The notes under the pieces were generated by a model, which worked only from the letters and a program-made list of their open reading frames with translations, did no database searches and was not told where the DNA came from. Below, one piece after another: positions 24,911-33,412 of a stretch of 64,000 nucleotides of DNA. Location of the stretch: the NCBI GenBank assembly GCA_964504195.1, contig CAZDDI010000011.1:38193-102192 (forward strand), in the 5' to 3' direction. A program made the position numbers and the translations under genes. Positions within the stretch are counted from its first letter, which is position 1, and every line of letters begins with the position of its first letter. This DNA comes from CAZDDI01 sp964504195 (GTDB lineage Bacteria > Chloroflexota > Anaerolineae > B4-G1 > SLSP01).

Positions 24911-26501
24911 GGGATGCCGCTCCTTGCCTGTCCTTCTGCCCCGCCATCAACAGGCCGAAGTTGACGTCTGAGTCATCGGGCCGGAGAATCCCGGCAATCT
25001 TGCCCTCACTCACGATGGCAATCCGGTCGCACACGCTGCGCAATTCCGCCAGCTCGCTGGAGGTCATCACAATCGTCATCCCCAATGTCTCATTGAGCCG
25101 CACCAGCGTCTCCAGCACCAGCCGCTTGGCCCCCACATCAATGCCGCGCGTCGGCTCGGAGACGAAGAGGACATCCGGGTTCAGGGCCAGGGCGCGGGCG
25201 ATACAGACCTTCTGCTGGTTGCCGCCGCTCAACCGCCGCACAATTTGGGTCGGGCCGGTGCAGCGGATGTCGAGATCGTGGATCATTTTGAGCGCGTGCG
25301 CTCGAATCGCTTTGCTGTTGAGCTGCGAAATCGGCCCCCACTGGTGAAGAAACTGCCCCTGGTTCTGCATCGCGGTGATGATGATGTTCATCTCAATGGA
25401 AGAATCCAGCAGCAGCCCCACGCCGCGCCGGTCTTCGGACAGGAAGGCCATCTTGTAGCGGATGGAAGCCGGGGTATCGTTCAAGGGCAGCGGTTGGTCA
25501 TTAACCAGCACCTCACCCCGGCAGGGATACAGCCCCATCACGCCGTTGGCAATGCCGATCTTGCCCTGGCCCGCCAGGCCGCCGATGCCCAGAATTTCGC
25601 CTTTGCGCACATCGAGATCCAAGCCTTTGACCAGTTCACCGGGCATATCCACCACGAAATCGCGCAAACGGAGCGCCAACACATCCTCGCGGGAGTGATC
25701 GGTGCGCTGCGATAGTTTTTCCACCTCGCGGCCCACCATCAGCTCCGCCAGCTCATAGATGTTGGTATCCGCTGCTGCACGCTGCGCCACCAGCCGCCCA
25801 TCGCGCAGCACGGTGATGTTGTGCGCCACCTCCATCACCTCATCCAGGCGATGCGTAATGAAGAGGATGGCGATGCCCCGCTGCGAAATGCGCTCCATAG
25901 CGCGCAACAGGTGTGCGGCTTCACTTTCCGCCAACACGGCTGTCGGCTCATCAAAAACCAGCAGTTTGATATTGGTCTTGTCGAGCTCGCGGGCGATCTC
26001 CACAAACTGCATGTGACCCACCGGCAAGCCCGCCACCTTGACGTATTCCTCGATACCCATGTCCAGGCTATCCAGCGCACGACGCGCATCGGCGCGCATG
26101 GTCTGCATATCCAGCGACTTGAGCTTCTCGCCCAACACCCGGCTCACCAGATTATCCTTGAGTACCTCGCGGTTGAGTTTAATATTCTCAGTGATGGTGT
26201 AATTGGGCAGGAGCATAAACTCCTGATGCACCATACCGATACCGAGCTCCATCGCGCGTTGAGGAGAGTTGATATCGGCGGTTTGCCCTGCAAATAGCAC
26301 CTCCCCTTCGTAGCCGCCAGTGCTGTGGATGACGGCCATCCCAAAGAGAATGTTCATCAGCGTGGATTTGCCCGCGCCATTTTCGCCCACGATGGCGTGA
26401 ATCTCTCCGGGCTTGAGTGCGAGCTCGATGTCTTTGAGCACCTGCGTGCCGTAATAGCTCTTGCCCACCCCATGCATTTGTAGCAGATAGTCTTCTGCCA
26501 T
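24903..26501 (-). CDS. ABC importer ATPase with two nucleotide-binding domains
   Basis: This 532-residue protein has the RbsA/MglA layout. Domain 1 (~5-245) has Walker A GENGAGKST and Walker B LLVFDEPTAVL, with a degenerate signature in LPVGHMQFVEIA. Domain 2 (~265-505) has a degenerate P-loop (GLAGQGKIGIANG) but a good LSGGNQQKV signature and FVSEPTRGID. Such two-domain ATPases drive CUT2/nucleoside-type importers. AGAGGAGG precedes the ATG. The gene is separated from the binding protein by a 300-base spacer with hairpins, which may lower its expression relative to the binding protein. Confidence 0.93.
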   Translation of the reverse strand: MAEDYLLQMHGVGKSYYGTQVLKDIELALKPGEIHAIVGENGAGKSTLMNILFGMAVIHSTGGYEGEVLFAGQTADINSPQRAMELGIGMVHQEFMLLPNYTITENIKLNREVLKDNLVSRVLGEKLKSLDMQTMRADARRALDSLDMGIEEYVKVAGLPVGHMQFVEIARELDKTNIKLLVFDEPTAVLAESEAAHLLRAMERISQRGIAILFITHRLDEVMEVAHNITVLRDGRLVAQRAAADTNIYELAELMVGREVEKLSQRTDHSREDVLALRLRDFVVDMPGELVKGLDLDVRKGEILGIGGLAGQGKIGIANGVMGLYPCRGEVLVNDQPLPLNDTPASIRYKMAFLSEDRRGVGLLLDSSIEMNIIITAMQNQGQFLHQWGPISQLNSKAIRAHALKMIHDLDIRCTGPTQIVRRLSGGNQQKVCIARALALNPDVLFVSEPTRGIDVGAKRLVLETLVRLNETLGMTIVMTSSELAELRSVCDRIAIVSEGKIAGILRPDDSDVNFGLLMAGQKDRQGAASHA

Positions 26502-26803
26502 GCGGCCTCCTCTGAAAATCTACAAATCAGCAAATAAAAAATCACAAATCAACATAGCGAATGTAGCGTGAACTTCAGTTCGCTCTCAAATCGCTATTTT
26601 CATCTCTCGTTGGTGAGCCGTTGCTCATGGAAATCCCCAAAAAATGAGTGAGTCAGCGAAAAAAGATTCCGCTGCTTGTGCTTACCCATTAAATTATCAA
26701 GCCCCGCGGCGGATTTAACAATCCGCCGCAAGCAAGTACGCTATTAAATCGAAAAGCAAGTGGATGCGGCACAACGCTGCATCCACTTGCTTTGTTTATG
26801 AAC
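26502..26803 (-). promoter_or_regulatory. Hairpin-rich spacer between binding protein and ATPase genes
   Basis: It holds the stem GCAAGTGGATGC/GCATCCACTTGC (26756-26790, TTTTC after it on the minus strand), a second stem GCGGCGGATT/AATCCGCCGC (26706-26729) and AAATCAGCAAAT-type words near 26515-26560. The first hairpin is a likely partial terminator that would leave the binding protein in excess over the membrane parts. No gene is seen. Confidence 0.6.
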
Positions 26804-27931
26804 CTACGGTTGTGTTCCGAAGATGATGTGGTCGGAGAGGTAGAGGAAGTAGTTATTGGTGCCGGTGTATTCTGTCAGTTGCACTGAACCACCAGCGATT
26901 TCTTCCATGATTGTCTGCAACTTGGCTTTGTCCACGCGGCCATTGGTATCGCCATTGATCCAGGCGATGGCGTATTCCACACCCGCCTCGATGAACATCA
27001 TATTCACGGGAACGGGCCAGGTCGCCACGCGCCCGGCTGCGCCGGCCTCAACAACCTTCGCCTCAATCTGCTCCAGCATCCAGGGCACATCGCCCTTATG
27101 GGCTTCGTCTACTTCGATACCCAGGGCTGCGGGCATTGCGTGATAAGGCGAAGGACAACACTGCACGGGGTAGATGCCGCCGGCAGCGATGGTTTGGCGG
27201 ATCATCGGTTCCTGCATGGCACAGTTCGTGCCGAAGACAGCGGTGTTCGGGCCGTACTGCGCGATCTTGCGCGGCACGTCTTCCATGATGAACTGCTGGG
27301 TCCCGGGCACACCGGCGTCGCCGGTGGGATCGGGAGCATCTTCATCCACGAAGCGCAGGCCCAACTGCTCGGCGCGTTCCTTCATCAGCGTGCGGCGCTG
27401 CGCCAGCATTTCGATAGACATGTGACGCGGGAAGGAGTAATGCACCAGCACCTCGGCACCCATGGCGTACGCGTGCTCGGCAATCTGATAACCGCGACCG
27501 AGATCATCGGTGTTCAGAATAACATCACCCTTCTGCGCGATGATGTCGGGGTCTTCCTGGGGAGCGCCCAAGATGAAGAGCATATCGGGGCGGATTTCGC
27601 GGACCTTATCCACTGCCGCCACTGCACCAGGGACGGCCTGCACCATCACGATGGCGCGGACAGCCGGATCGGACGCCATTTCCAGCATATTGGTAATGGT
27701 GGTCTCCTGCTCCTGCATGAACCGGTCGGGGTAGGTGGTATGCAGGATGCGGTCGGCGCCATAGCGCGCCACCATCTGTTCCGCCATGCGGAACTCTTCC
27801 TCGTTCTGAGTTACAGTGCTGGACATGATCCCGATTTTCCACTCTTGTTCGGGTTGGGTGCTAGGTTGACAGCCCATCATCCCCACGACCAGAATCACGG
27901 CCAACAGAGCCAACAACTTATTTCGCAACAT
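26804..27931 (-). CDS. DUF3798 substrate-binding lipoprotein of an ABC importer
   Basis: A 375-residue protein with lipobox VVGMMGC (Cys at ~20) followed by a periplasmic-binding-protein-like fold. Segments typical of DUF3798 are IGIMSSTVTQNEEEFRMAE, ILHTTYPDRFMQEQETTI, VHYSFPRHMSIEMLAQRR, APDPTGDAGVPGTQQFIMED and FGTNCAMQEPMI. The ligand of this family is not known to me. Position ahead of an ATPase and two permeases makes it the capture subunit. AGGAGGAGAC precedes the ATG, and the transcript starts about 208 bases upstream. Confidence 0.9.
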   Translation of the reverse strand: MLRNKLLALLAVILVVGMMGCQPSTQPEQEWKIGIMSSTVTQNEEEFRMAEQMVARYGADRILHTTYPDRFMQEQETTITNMLEMASDPAVRAIVMVQAVPGAVAAVDKVREIRPDMLFILGAPQEDPDIIAQKGDVILNTDDLGRGYQIAEHAYAMGAEVLVHYSFPRHMSIEMLAQRRTLMKERAEQLGLRFVDEDAPDPTGDAGVPGTQQFIMEDVPRKIAQYGPNTAVFGTNCAMQEPMIRQTIAAGGIYPVQCCPSPYHAMPAALGIEVDEAHKGDVPWMLEQIEAKVVEAGAAGRVATWPVPVNMMFIEAGVEYAIAWINGDTNGRVDKAKLQTIMEEIAGGSVQLTEYTGTNNYFLYLSDHIIFGTQP

Positions 27932-28139
27932 GATTGTCTCCTCCTAGAAATACTTAAATGGATTGATACGGTTACCTACTTTTCATGCTATTCGATAAGC
28001 ATCACCTCCTTTACGGTTATGTTCAAAATCACCACCGAAAAGATCAGGGGATTTATCAGAATGGCGTTCCAACACATTCGCCAAAGGGTTATATCAATCA
28101 GGAGAGACACACTTGTCTAACGTAGCACACACGCTCAGT
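27932..28139 (-). promoter_or_regulatory. Long 5' leader of the DUF3798 operon
   Basis: About 208 bases separate the predicted transcription start from the binding-protein ATG. The leader contains an internal AAAGGAGGTGATG and a 29-codon ORF that ends just after it (stop near 28000), reminiscent of a leader peptide. I recognise no known riboswitch. A control role is inference. Confidence 0.4.
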
Positions 28140-28145
28140 TGATTC

Positions 28146-28174
28146 AGTATAATCAAGTAATACAAGTATGTCAA
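28146..28174 (-). promoter_or_regulatory. Consensus promoter of the DUF3798 importer operon
   Basis: Minus strand TTGACA (28169-28174), 17 bases, TATACT (28146-28151), one of the best sigma-70-type promoters in the window. Confidence 0.8.
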
Positions 28175-28305
28175 ATGTAATTTTACACGCTTAGGCTGTT
28201 CCAAGATTTAAATTATCTCAAAATCAGCGGAATTCCTGGGGAAATAGACAGTTTCTTGGATAATTATTTTCTTGGAATGGCCTTACATAGACAAGCTTCC
28301 AAATA

Positions 28306-29256
28306 TCATAAGTCTCCCATCCATGGCAGCCGGTCGAGATCGGCGTTGCCGCCGGAGAGGATGACGCCCACATGCCGCCCGCGAAACAGCGCAAGATGCT
28401 CGAACAACGCCGCCACCGGCACGGCGGCCGATGGCTCGATGATGATTTTCATCCGCTCCCACACCAGCCGCAGCGCCGCAATGATGCCCGCCTCGCTCAC
28501 GGTCACGATGTCGCTCACACGCTCGCGGATGATGGGGAAATTCACGTCGCCCAGAAACGTGCGCAGCCCATCAGCGATGGTGTGCGCGCCCGTTGGCGGA
28601 TAGATGACGCCATCACGGAACGAGCGTGCGGCATCGTCCACCGCCGCCGGCTCCACCCCGATGACCTGCGCGCGCCCGTTCACGGCCAACGCCGTCCCCG
28701 CCAGCAAGCCTCCACCGCCCACCGGCGTCATCACGATGTCCAGCTCCGGCGCGTCTTCCAGCAGCTCCAACGCCGCCGTCCCCTGCCCGGCGATGACGTG
28801 GAAATCGTTAGAGGGGTGGATGAACACTGCGCCGGTTTCCGTCAGCACCGCTTCGAGCAGGCGCTCTCGATCCAGCGGATTCGCGTCGGCCCACACAATT
28901 CGCGCACCATAGCCCCGCACCGCCGCAACTTTCACCGGCGGCGCATCCTCCGGCATCACGATAGTTGCTGGGATGCCACGCAATCCAGCGGCATAAGCCA
29001 CCGCCTGCGCGTGGTTACCGGAAGAGTGCGTCGCCACCCCGCGCGCGGCCTCCGCCTCCGAAAGCGCGAAGACCGCGTTGCAGCCCCCTCGCGCCTTGAA
29101 CGCACCAACTTTCTGGAAGTTTTCGGCTTTCAGGAAAATTTCCGCGCCGGTCATGGTGTTGAGTGTCTGGCAAGTCAACACCGGCGTGCGATGCACATAC
29201 GGCTGGATACGCACAGCGGCTGCGACAACATCGGAAAATGTAGGAAATTCTGCCAT
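28306..29256 (-). CDS. PLP-dependent threonine/serine dehydratase family protein
   Basis: A fold-type II enzyme of 316 residues. The PLP lysine is in VGAFKARGG, the Asn of SSGNHAQAVA and the phosphate-binding loop GGGGLLAG are present, as is LSGGNADL at the C-terminus. There is no C-terminal ACT domain, so it resembles the catabolic or serine-racemase-like branch rather than the regulated IlvA. It deaminates threonine or serine to 2-oxoacids, or racemises serine. It lies upstream of the DUF3798 operon promoter on the same strand, but is probably a separate unit. Confidence 0.9.
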   Translation of the reverse strand: MAEFPTFSDVVAAAVRIQPYVHRTPVLTCQTLNTMTGAEIFLKAENFQKVGAFKARGGCNAVFALSEAEAARGVATHSSGNHAQAVAYAAGLRGIPATIVMPEDAPPVKVAAVRGYGARIVWADANPLDRERLLEAVLTETGAVFIHPSNDFHVIAGQGTAALELLEDAPELDIVMTPVGGGGLLAGTALAVNGRAQVIGVEPAAVDDAARSFRDGVIYPPTGAHTIADGLRTFLGDVNFPIIRERVSDIVTVSEAGIIAALRLVWERMKIIIEPSAAVPVAALFEHLALFRGRHVGVILSGGNADLDRLPWMGDL

Positions 29257-29387
29257 TGAACCTCACTGTTACAGGCGCAGTCAGAAGACCAGCCCGCGCT
29301 TGATGATAACCACATTATAACGGGACACGACTGAACCGCAATGCCTCCTGGAGCTATCGTATTTATAAAACTCATCCCCCTAGCGTT

Positions 29388-29500
29388 GCCTGTTGCACCG
29401 CTAAAGCGGTGTTTTTAGAGGGGATTTTGTGGCGGGGCTTCGCCCCGCCACAAAATCCCCTTTTATCCCCCGGCCTTTAGGCCGCATTTCTGCAACAAGT
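29388..29500. repeat. Branched palindromic element with three hairpins
   Basis: An outer stem TGTTGCA (29391-29397)/TGCAACA (29491-29497) encloses CACCGC-TAAA-GCGGTG (29396-29411), a perfect 19-bp hairpin with loop TTC (29420-29460) and CGGCC-TTTA-GGCCG (29471-29484). The arrangement looks like a small mobile or regulatory element. No gene lies between 29257 and 29586. Confidence 0.75.
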
Positions 29501-29529
29501 GATCAAATGCGATAGCCCTAAATGCCTCC

Positions 29530-29557
29530 TTGCTGAATAGCCCAAGCGTGGTATGCT
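29530..29557 (+). promoter_or_regulatory. Candidate promoter of the queuosine transporter-era unit
   Basis: TTGCTG (29530-29535), 16 bases, TATGCT (29552-29557), 30 bases before the start codon. Confidence 0.45.
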
Positions 29558-29586
29558 TGACCCCAGACTAGCACGGGAGTCACACG

Positions 29587-30237
29587 ATGGGGAACACACT
29601 ACAACACGAGCGCGCTGGGGACACACACCCGCTAACACAGACGGGGATTTTGGTCATCTCGGCCTATATCGCCGCGCAATTTCTGGCCGATGTGGGTAGC
29701 CTCAAGATCGCCCTGGTGGGTGGGTTCAGCGTGGATGGCGGCACATTCATTTACCCGCTCACGTTCACCTTACGCGATATGGTACACAAGGTACTGGGCC
29801 GCACTGCCGCCCGCACGGTCGTCATCGCCGCTGCCGCGATCAATTTGTTCATGGCAGGATTTTTTGTTTTTTTGAGCTGGCTGCCGCCCGACCCCAGCTG
29901 GCCCTTGCAGGACGCCTTCGCCAGCGTGCTGACACCGGTATGGCGGATTGTCATCGCCAGCATTGCCGCCGAGCTGGTCAGCCAGCTGCTTGATACAGAA
30001 GTCTACGAGCTATGGGTCACGCGCATCACCCGCCGCTATCAGTGGAGCCGGGTACTGGTGAGCAACCTCATCAGCATCCCGGTGGATAGCTTGGTATTCT
30101 GTTGGGGCGCATTCGGTGGCGTGCTACCAGCAATGGTGGTATGGAGTATTTTCTGGGCCAATGTGCTACTCAAGGGAATCACCACGCTGGTGGGGATGCC
30201 CGCTATTTATCTGGTCAAAGACCGAAGGGAAATCTAA
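29587..30237 (+). CDS. Queuosine precursor transporter (YhhQ/QPTR family)
   Basis: A 216-residue membrane protein with about six helices. Family marks are VDGGTFIYPLTFTLRDMVHKVLG, ELVSQLLDTEVYE and SNLISIPVDSLVF, the DUF165/VUT pattern. It imports preQ0, preQ1 or queuine for wobble-base modification. Its stop is immediately followed by the era ATG, and tgt, which inserts the base into tRNA, lies 1 kb downstream on the other strand. No queuosine biosynthesis genes are in the window, so salvage is plausible. Confidence 0.9.
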   Translation: MGNTLQHERAGDTHPLTQTGILVISAYIAAQFLADVGSLKIALVGGFSVDGGTFIYPLTFTLRDMVHKVLGRTAARTVVIAAAAINLFMAGFFVFLSWLPPDPSWPLQDAFASVLTPVWRIVIASIAAELVSQLLDTEVYELWVTRITRRYQWSRVLVSNLISIPVDSLVFCWGAFGGVLPAMVVWSIFWANVLLKGITTLVGMPAIYLVKDRREI

Positions 30238-31251
30238 ATGTCCAAAGAAGAGCAACCTACTCCCGATGCCGCATCGCAGGCGTTGATCGAGCAATTCCTG
30301 GAAGCAGAAGGATCGACAAGCGCACCGGAAACAGACTGGCACACGATCCCGCTACCCGAAGGGCACAAGGGTGGCTTCGTGGCGCTCATCGGGCGCCCCA
30401 ATGTGGGCAAATCCACCCTAGTCAACGCGCTGCTAGGCCAGAAAATTGCAATTGTCTCGGACAAGCCGCAGACCACGCGCCGTCGCATCACCGGCATTCT
30501 CACGCAACCGGAAGCGCAGATCATCTTCGTGGATACACCCGGTATCCATCAGAAACCGCACCAGCTGATCGGGACGCGCATGGTGGAAGCTGCGCTGGGT
30601 GCCATCCCCGATGCAGACGTAATCCTGTTTGTGGTAGATGTTTCTGCGCCCCCCCGCGACGAGGATCGGTACATCGCATCCCTGCTGAGCGAAAAGACCC
30701 ATCGCCCCGTGTTGCTCACGCTCAACAAAATGGATCAGCTAGCAATGAAGAAAGCTGAAACGCACATCTCAGCTTACTGGGACCTATTGCCCAACCATGC
30801 CGAATCATTACCAGTGAGCGCCACGCGCGGCACAAACCTTGATATGCTACTGGCGCGCATCCTGGAACACCTACCCGCAGGCCCACGTTATTACCCCGGC
30901 GACCAGATTACGGATCAAACGGAACGGCAAATTGCGGCGGAGCTGATCCGCGAAGGGATGCTGCGCTATACCTATCAGGAAGTACCGCACGCCAGCGCCG
31001 TGATTGTAGATGAATACACTGAGCGCGATGACGGTCACCTATACATCGCGGCCACACTCTGGATCGAGCGAGCATCGCAAAAGGGAATTATCATCGGCAA
31101 AGGCGGGGAAATGCTCAAGCGCATCGGCAGCGCCGCGCGTCAGGAGCTGGAGCGGTTCGTGGGGAATCGCGTTTACCTGGAGCTATACGTCAAAGTGCGG
31201 CCCGATTGGCGCAACCGCGAGCACGATTTACGAGAAGCGGGGGTGGTTTAA
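30238..31251 (+). CDS. era: GTPase Era
   Basis: A 337-residue ribosome assembly GTPase. G1 GRPNVGKST, the switch QTTRRRITG, G3 DTPG, G4 NKMD and the C-terminal KH domain with IIGKGGEMLKRIGSAARQELE are all present. It binds the 3' end of 16S rRNA next to the site methylated by RsmA. A 45-residue N-terminal extension rich in Glu/Ser/Pro precedes the usual start. It is co-transcribed with the queuosine precursor transporter. Confidence 0.96.
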   Translation: MSKEEQPTPDAASQALIEQFLEAEGSTSAPETDWHTIPLPEGHKGGFVALIGRPNVGKSTLVNALLGQKIAIVSDKPQTTRRRITGILTQPEAQIIFVDTPGIHQKPHQLIGTRMVEAALGAIPDADVILFVVDVSAPPRDEDRYIASLLSEKTHRPVLLTLNKMDQLAMKKAETHISAYWDLLPNHAESLPVSATRGTNLDMLLARILEHLPAGPRYYPGDQITDQTERQIAAELIREGMLRYTYQEVPHASAVIVDEYTERDDGHLYIAATLWIERASQKGIIIGKGGEMLKRIGSAARQELERFVGNRVYLELYVKVRPDWRNREHDLREAGVV

Positions 31252-31276
31252 CCAGTTCTACAGCTAGGTTAAAAGG

Positions 31277-31333
31277 GACGTAAAACGTGAAACGTGATCT
31301 TTTCTTCACGTTTCACGCATCACGTTTTACGTC
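31277..31333. terminator. Palindromic spacer of ACGT-A/T words between era and tgt
   Basis: GACGTAAAACGTGA (31277-31290) is the exact reverse complement of 31320-31333, with further pairing inside. It can end both convergent transcripts; the right arm overlaps the last codons of tgt. Confidence 0.65.
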
Positions 31334-32452
31334 TCGCGCCTCCCAGAACGCCGCGCGATAATCGGCGAAACGGCCTTCAAGGATTGCCTGACGCAATTCG
31401 CGGATAATGGTGAGCATGGTGTGCAGGTTGTGAATGCTGAGGAGCGTGGCGGAGAGGATTTCTTTAGCGATGACCAGATGGCGCAAGTACGCCCGGCTAA
31501 AGTTACGGCAGGTGTAACAAGCACAAGTCTCATCAAGCGGGGTGGCATCCTCGGCGAAGCGGGCATTACGCAGATTGAGTTTTCCTGTGCGCAACAACGC
31601 CTGTCCGTTGCGCGCCACCCGCGTGGGCAACACGCAATCAAAGATATCAATCCCCCGCGCTACGCCTTCGACCAGATCCTCAGGCGTCCCCACCCCCATG
31701 AGATAACGCGGTTTGTGCGCGGGCAACAACGGCGTGGTCACATCCAGTGTTGATAACAGCTGCTCCTTCGTTTCCCCCACCGATAGCCCGCCGATGGCGT
31801 AACCGGGGAACTCCAGCTCGGTGAGAAAGCGCGCGCTCTCCTCGCGCAAGGCGGGGAATATCCCACCCTGCACAATGCCGAAAAGCGCCTGATCGGGCCG
31901 GGTGTGGGCGACTTTGCACCGCTCGGCCCAGGCGTGCGTGCGCCGCAGCGCCTGCACATTGTAGGCGTAATCCACCGGCGGCGCGCACTCATCGAGCACC
32001 ATAGCAATATCAGCCCCCAACAATTGCTCGATTTCCATCACCCGCTCCGGCGTGAACCGGTGCGTGCTACCGTCAATGTGCGAGCGGAAAGTCACGCCGT
32101 CATCATCGAGCGTGCGGAGCGATTGCCCGCGCGCCCCACCGCCCAGGCTGAACACCTGAAAACCACCGGAATCGGTCAACATTGGCCCATCCCAACCCAT
32201 GAACGTGTGCAGACCACCGAGCCGGTCAACCAGAGCCGCGCCAGGGCGCAAGTAGAGGTGATAGGTGTTGGCGAGTACCAGAGTTGCCCCCACATCCGCG
32301 AGCTGCTGCGGCGTGAGAGCCTTCACTGTCGCCTGTGTGCCTACGGGCGCGTAGATAGGCGTCGCCAGCGGACCATGCGCGGTCTGGAAAACACCCGCTC
32401 GCGCTGTACCATCAATTGCTAAGAGATCGAAGGTGAAAAGCGTAGTAGTCAT
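31313..32452 (-). CDS. tgt: Queuine/preQ1 tRNA-ribosyltransferase Tgt
   Basis: It exchanges G34 of GUN-anticodon tRNAs for preQ1 or queuine. The 379 residues include TDSGGFQVFSLG (catalytic Asp region), VLDECAPP, the catalytic nucleophile region DIFDCVLPTR and the zinc site CACYTCRNFSRAYLRHL. Normal bacterial length. The last residues lie in an intergenic palindrome. Linked to the precursor transporter on the opposite strand. Confidence 0.96.
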   Translation of the reverse strand: MTTTLFTFDLLAIDGTARAGVFQTAHGPLATPIYAPVGTQATVKALTPQQLADVGATLVLANTYHLYLRPGAALVDRLGGLHTFMGWDGPMLTDSGGFQVFSLGGGARGQSLRTLDDDGVTFRSHIDGSTHRFTPERVMEIEQLLGADIAMVLDECAPPVDYAYNVQALRRTHAWAERCKVAHTRPDQALFGIVQGGIFPALREESARFLTELEFPGYAIGGLSVGETKEQLLSTLDVTTPLLPAHKPRYLMGVGTPEDLVEGVARGIDIFDCVLPTRVARNGQALLRTGKLNLRNARFAEDATPLDETCACYTCRNFSRAYLRHLVIAKEILSATLLSIHNLHTMLTIIRELRQAILEGRFADYRAAFWEARDVKRDA

Positions 32453-32504
32453 CGAAATTTTGGTTTTTTGATTTTAGATTTTGGAATGCTCACAAATTTA
32501 CCTG

Positions 32505-32585
32505 CCGTCCACGAATCTCAGCACGAATACACGAATTTACCCCAACTCGTATTCATTTGTGTATTCGTGCCTTATTCGTGGACGG
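32505..32585. repeat. Intergenic palindrome built on CACGAATA words
   Basis: CCGTCCACGAATCTCAGC (from 32505) is mirrored by GCCTTATTCGTGGACGG (to 32585); arms of ~30 bases contain repeated ACGAAT. The same style as the other word palindromes, with different words. Confidence 0.7.
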
Positions 32586-32593
32586 CTCACAGC

Positions 32594-33193
32594 TTACGGC
32601 AGCGGTGCGCCCATATCAATCGGTGGCGGGGAAAGGCGGCGCAGTTCCACCTGCTGACCGCGCCCTACAACCCCCCAACGCACAGCTGTATTATAATCCA
32701 CTTCCGCCACATAAACAGGCGCATACTCTCCCAAATGCACCTGCCGCAACCAGGGTTCGGCATGGTGGGGACTCATAGAGATATGACGATTGAACAGCAT
32801 GAAGCCGATGCCGCCATCGGCCAATCCCGCGCAATCAGTAGCATAGGCCGATTCCCAAGGATAAGAAACGTCGAGATCAGCTACACCCACCCGGCGCATC
32901 TCAAACCACGCGCCCACATCACGACAGTCAATAGTAGCAAAGTAAATATCAGCCTCCGGCAAAGGGGTGGGCAAATCACGTGACGTACGCCCGACTTGTT
33001 GCCGCACCCAGATAGTTGACTCCATACGTCCTGGGCCATATTGACTGGCGACGCCCGACAAGATCGGGTAAGCCTCATTCACCGTCAGCCCCTCAACGTC
33101 TACTTCTGTTTCTACTTCGAGCATAGCGCCAGCGACGCTACCGCTTACCGCCAATGCCGAGATTGTCAACAACAACACTATTTTCAAAAACAT
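32594..33193 (-). CDS. Exported protein of unknown function
   Basis: A 199-residue protein; ATG 33193 is chosen because GGGAGG lies upstream and the next 20 residues (FLKIVLLLTISALAVSGSVAGA) are a clean signal peptide. The mature part is beta-rich with WFEMRRVGVADLDVSYPW and ends in a Pro-rich tail. Two cysteines (TIDCRD, ATDCAG) could pair. No family recognised. Confidence 0.65.
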   Translation of the reverse strand: MFLKIVLLLTISALAVSGSVAGAMLEVETEVDVEGLTVNEAYPILSGVASQYGPGRMESTIWVRQQVGRTSRDLPTPLPEADIYFATIDCRDVGAWFEMRRVGVADLDVSYPWESAYATDCAGLADGGIGFMLFNRHISMSPHHAEPWLRQVHLGEYAPVYVAEVDYNTAVRWGVVGRGQQVELRRLSPPPIDMGAPLP

Positions 33194-33412
33194 GATCCTA
33201 TACCTCCCACAATAAATCGCCAGAGCCTGATTGCCCTGGCGATGCTTGCACAACCGCTGCATTCTAAAGCAAAGTGGATTTCTGTCAAGGGTAAAAAGAT
33301 AATGCGCACGAAGTGACACTTAGATAATTTTATTGCTAGACTCTTCACTGATTAGCCGAATCGCTAACTCGTTGATTCGCCGGTTGCGCTTTAGAGGTTT
33401 TCGTGTATAGCT

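Noticed and set aside
27932..28139. Possible riboswitch in the DUF3798 leader
   Set aside because: The leader is long, but no known aptamer consensus is visible; only the small ORF and internal Shine-Dalgarno are reported.
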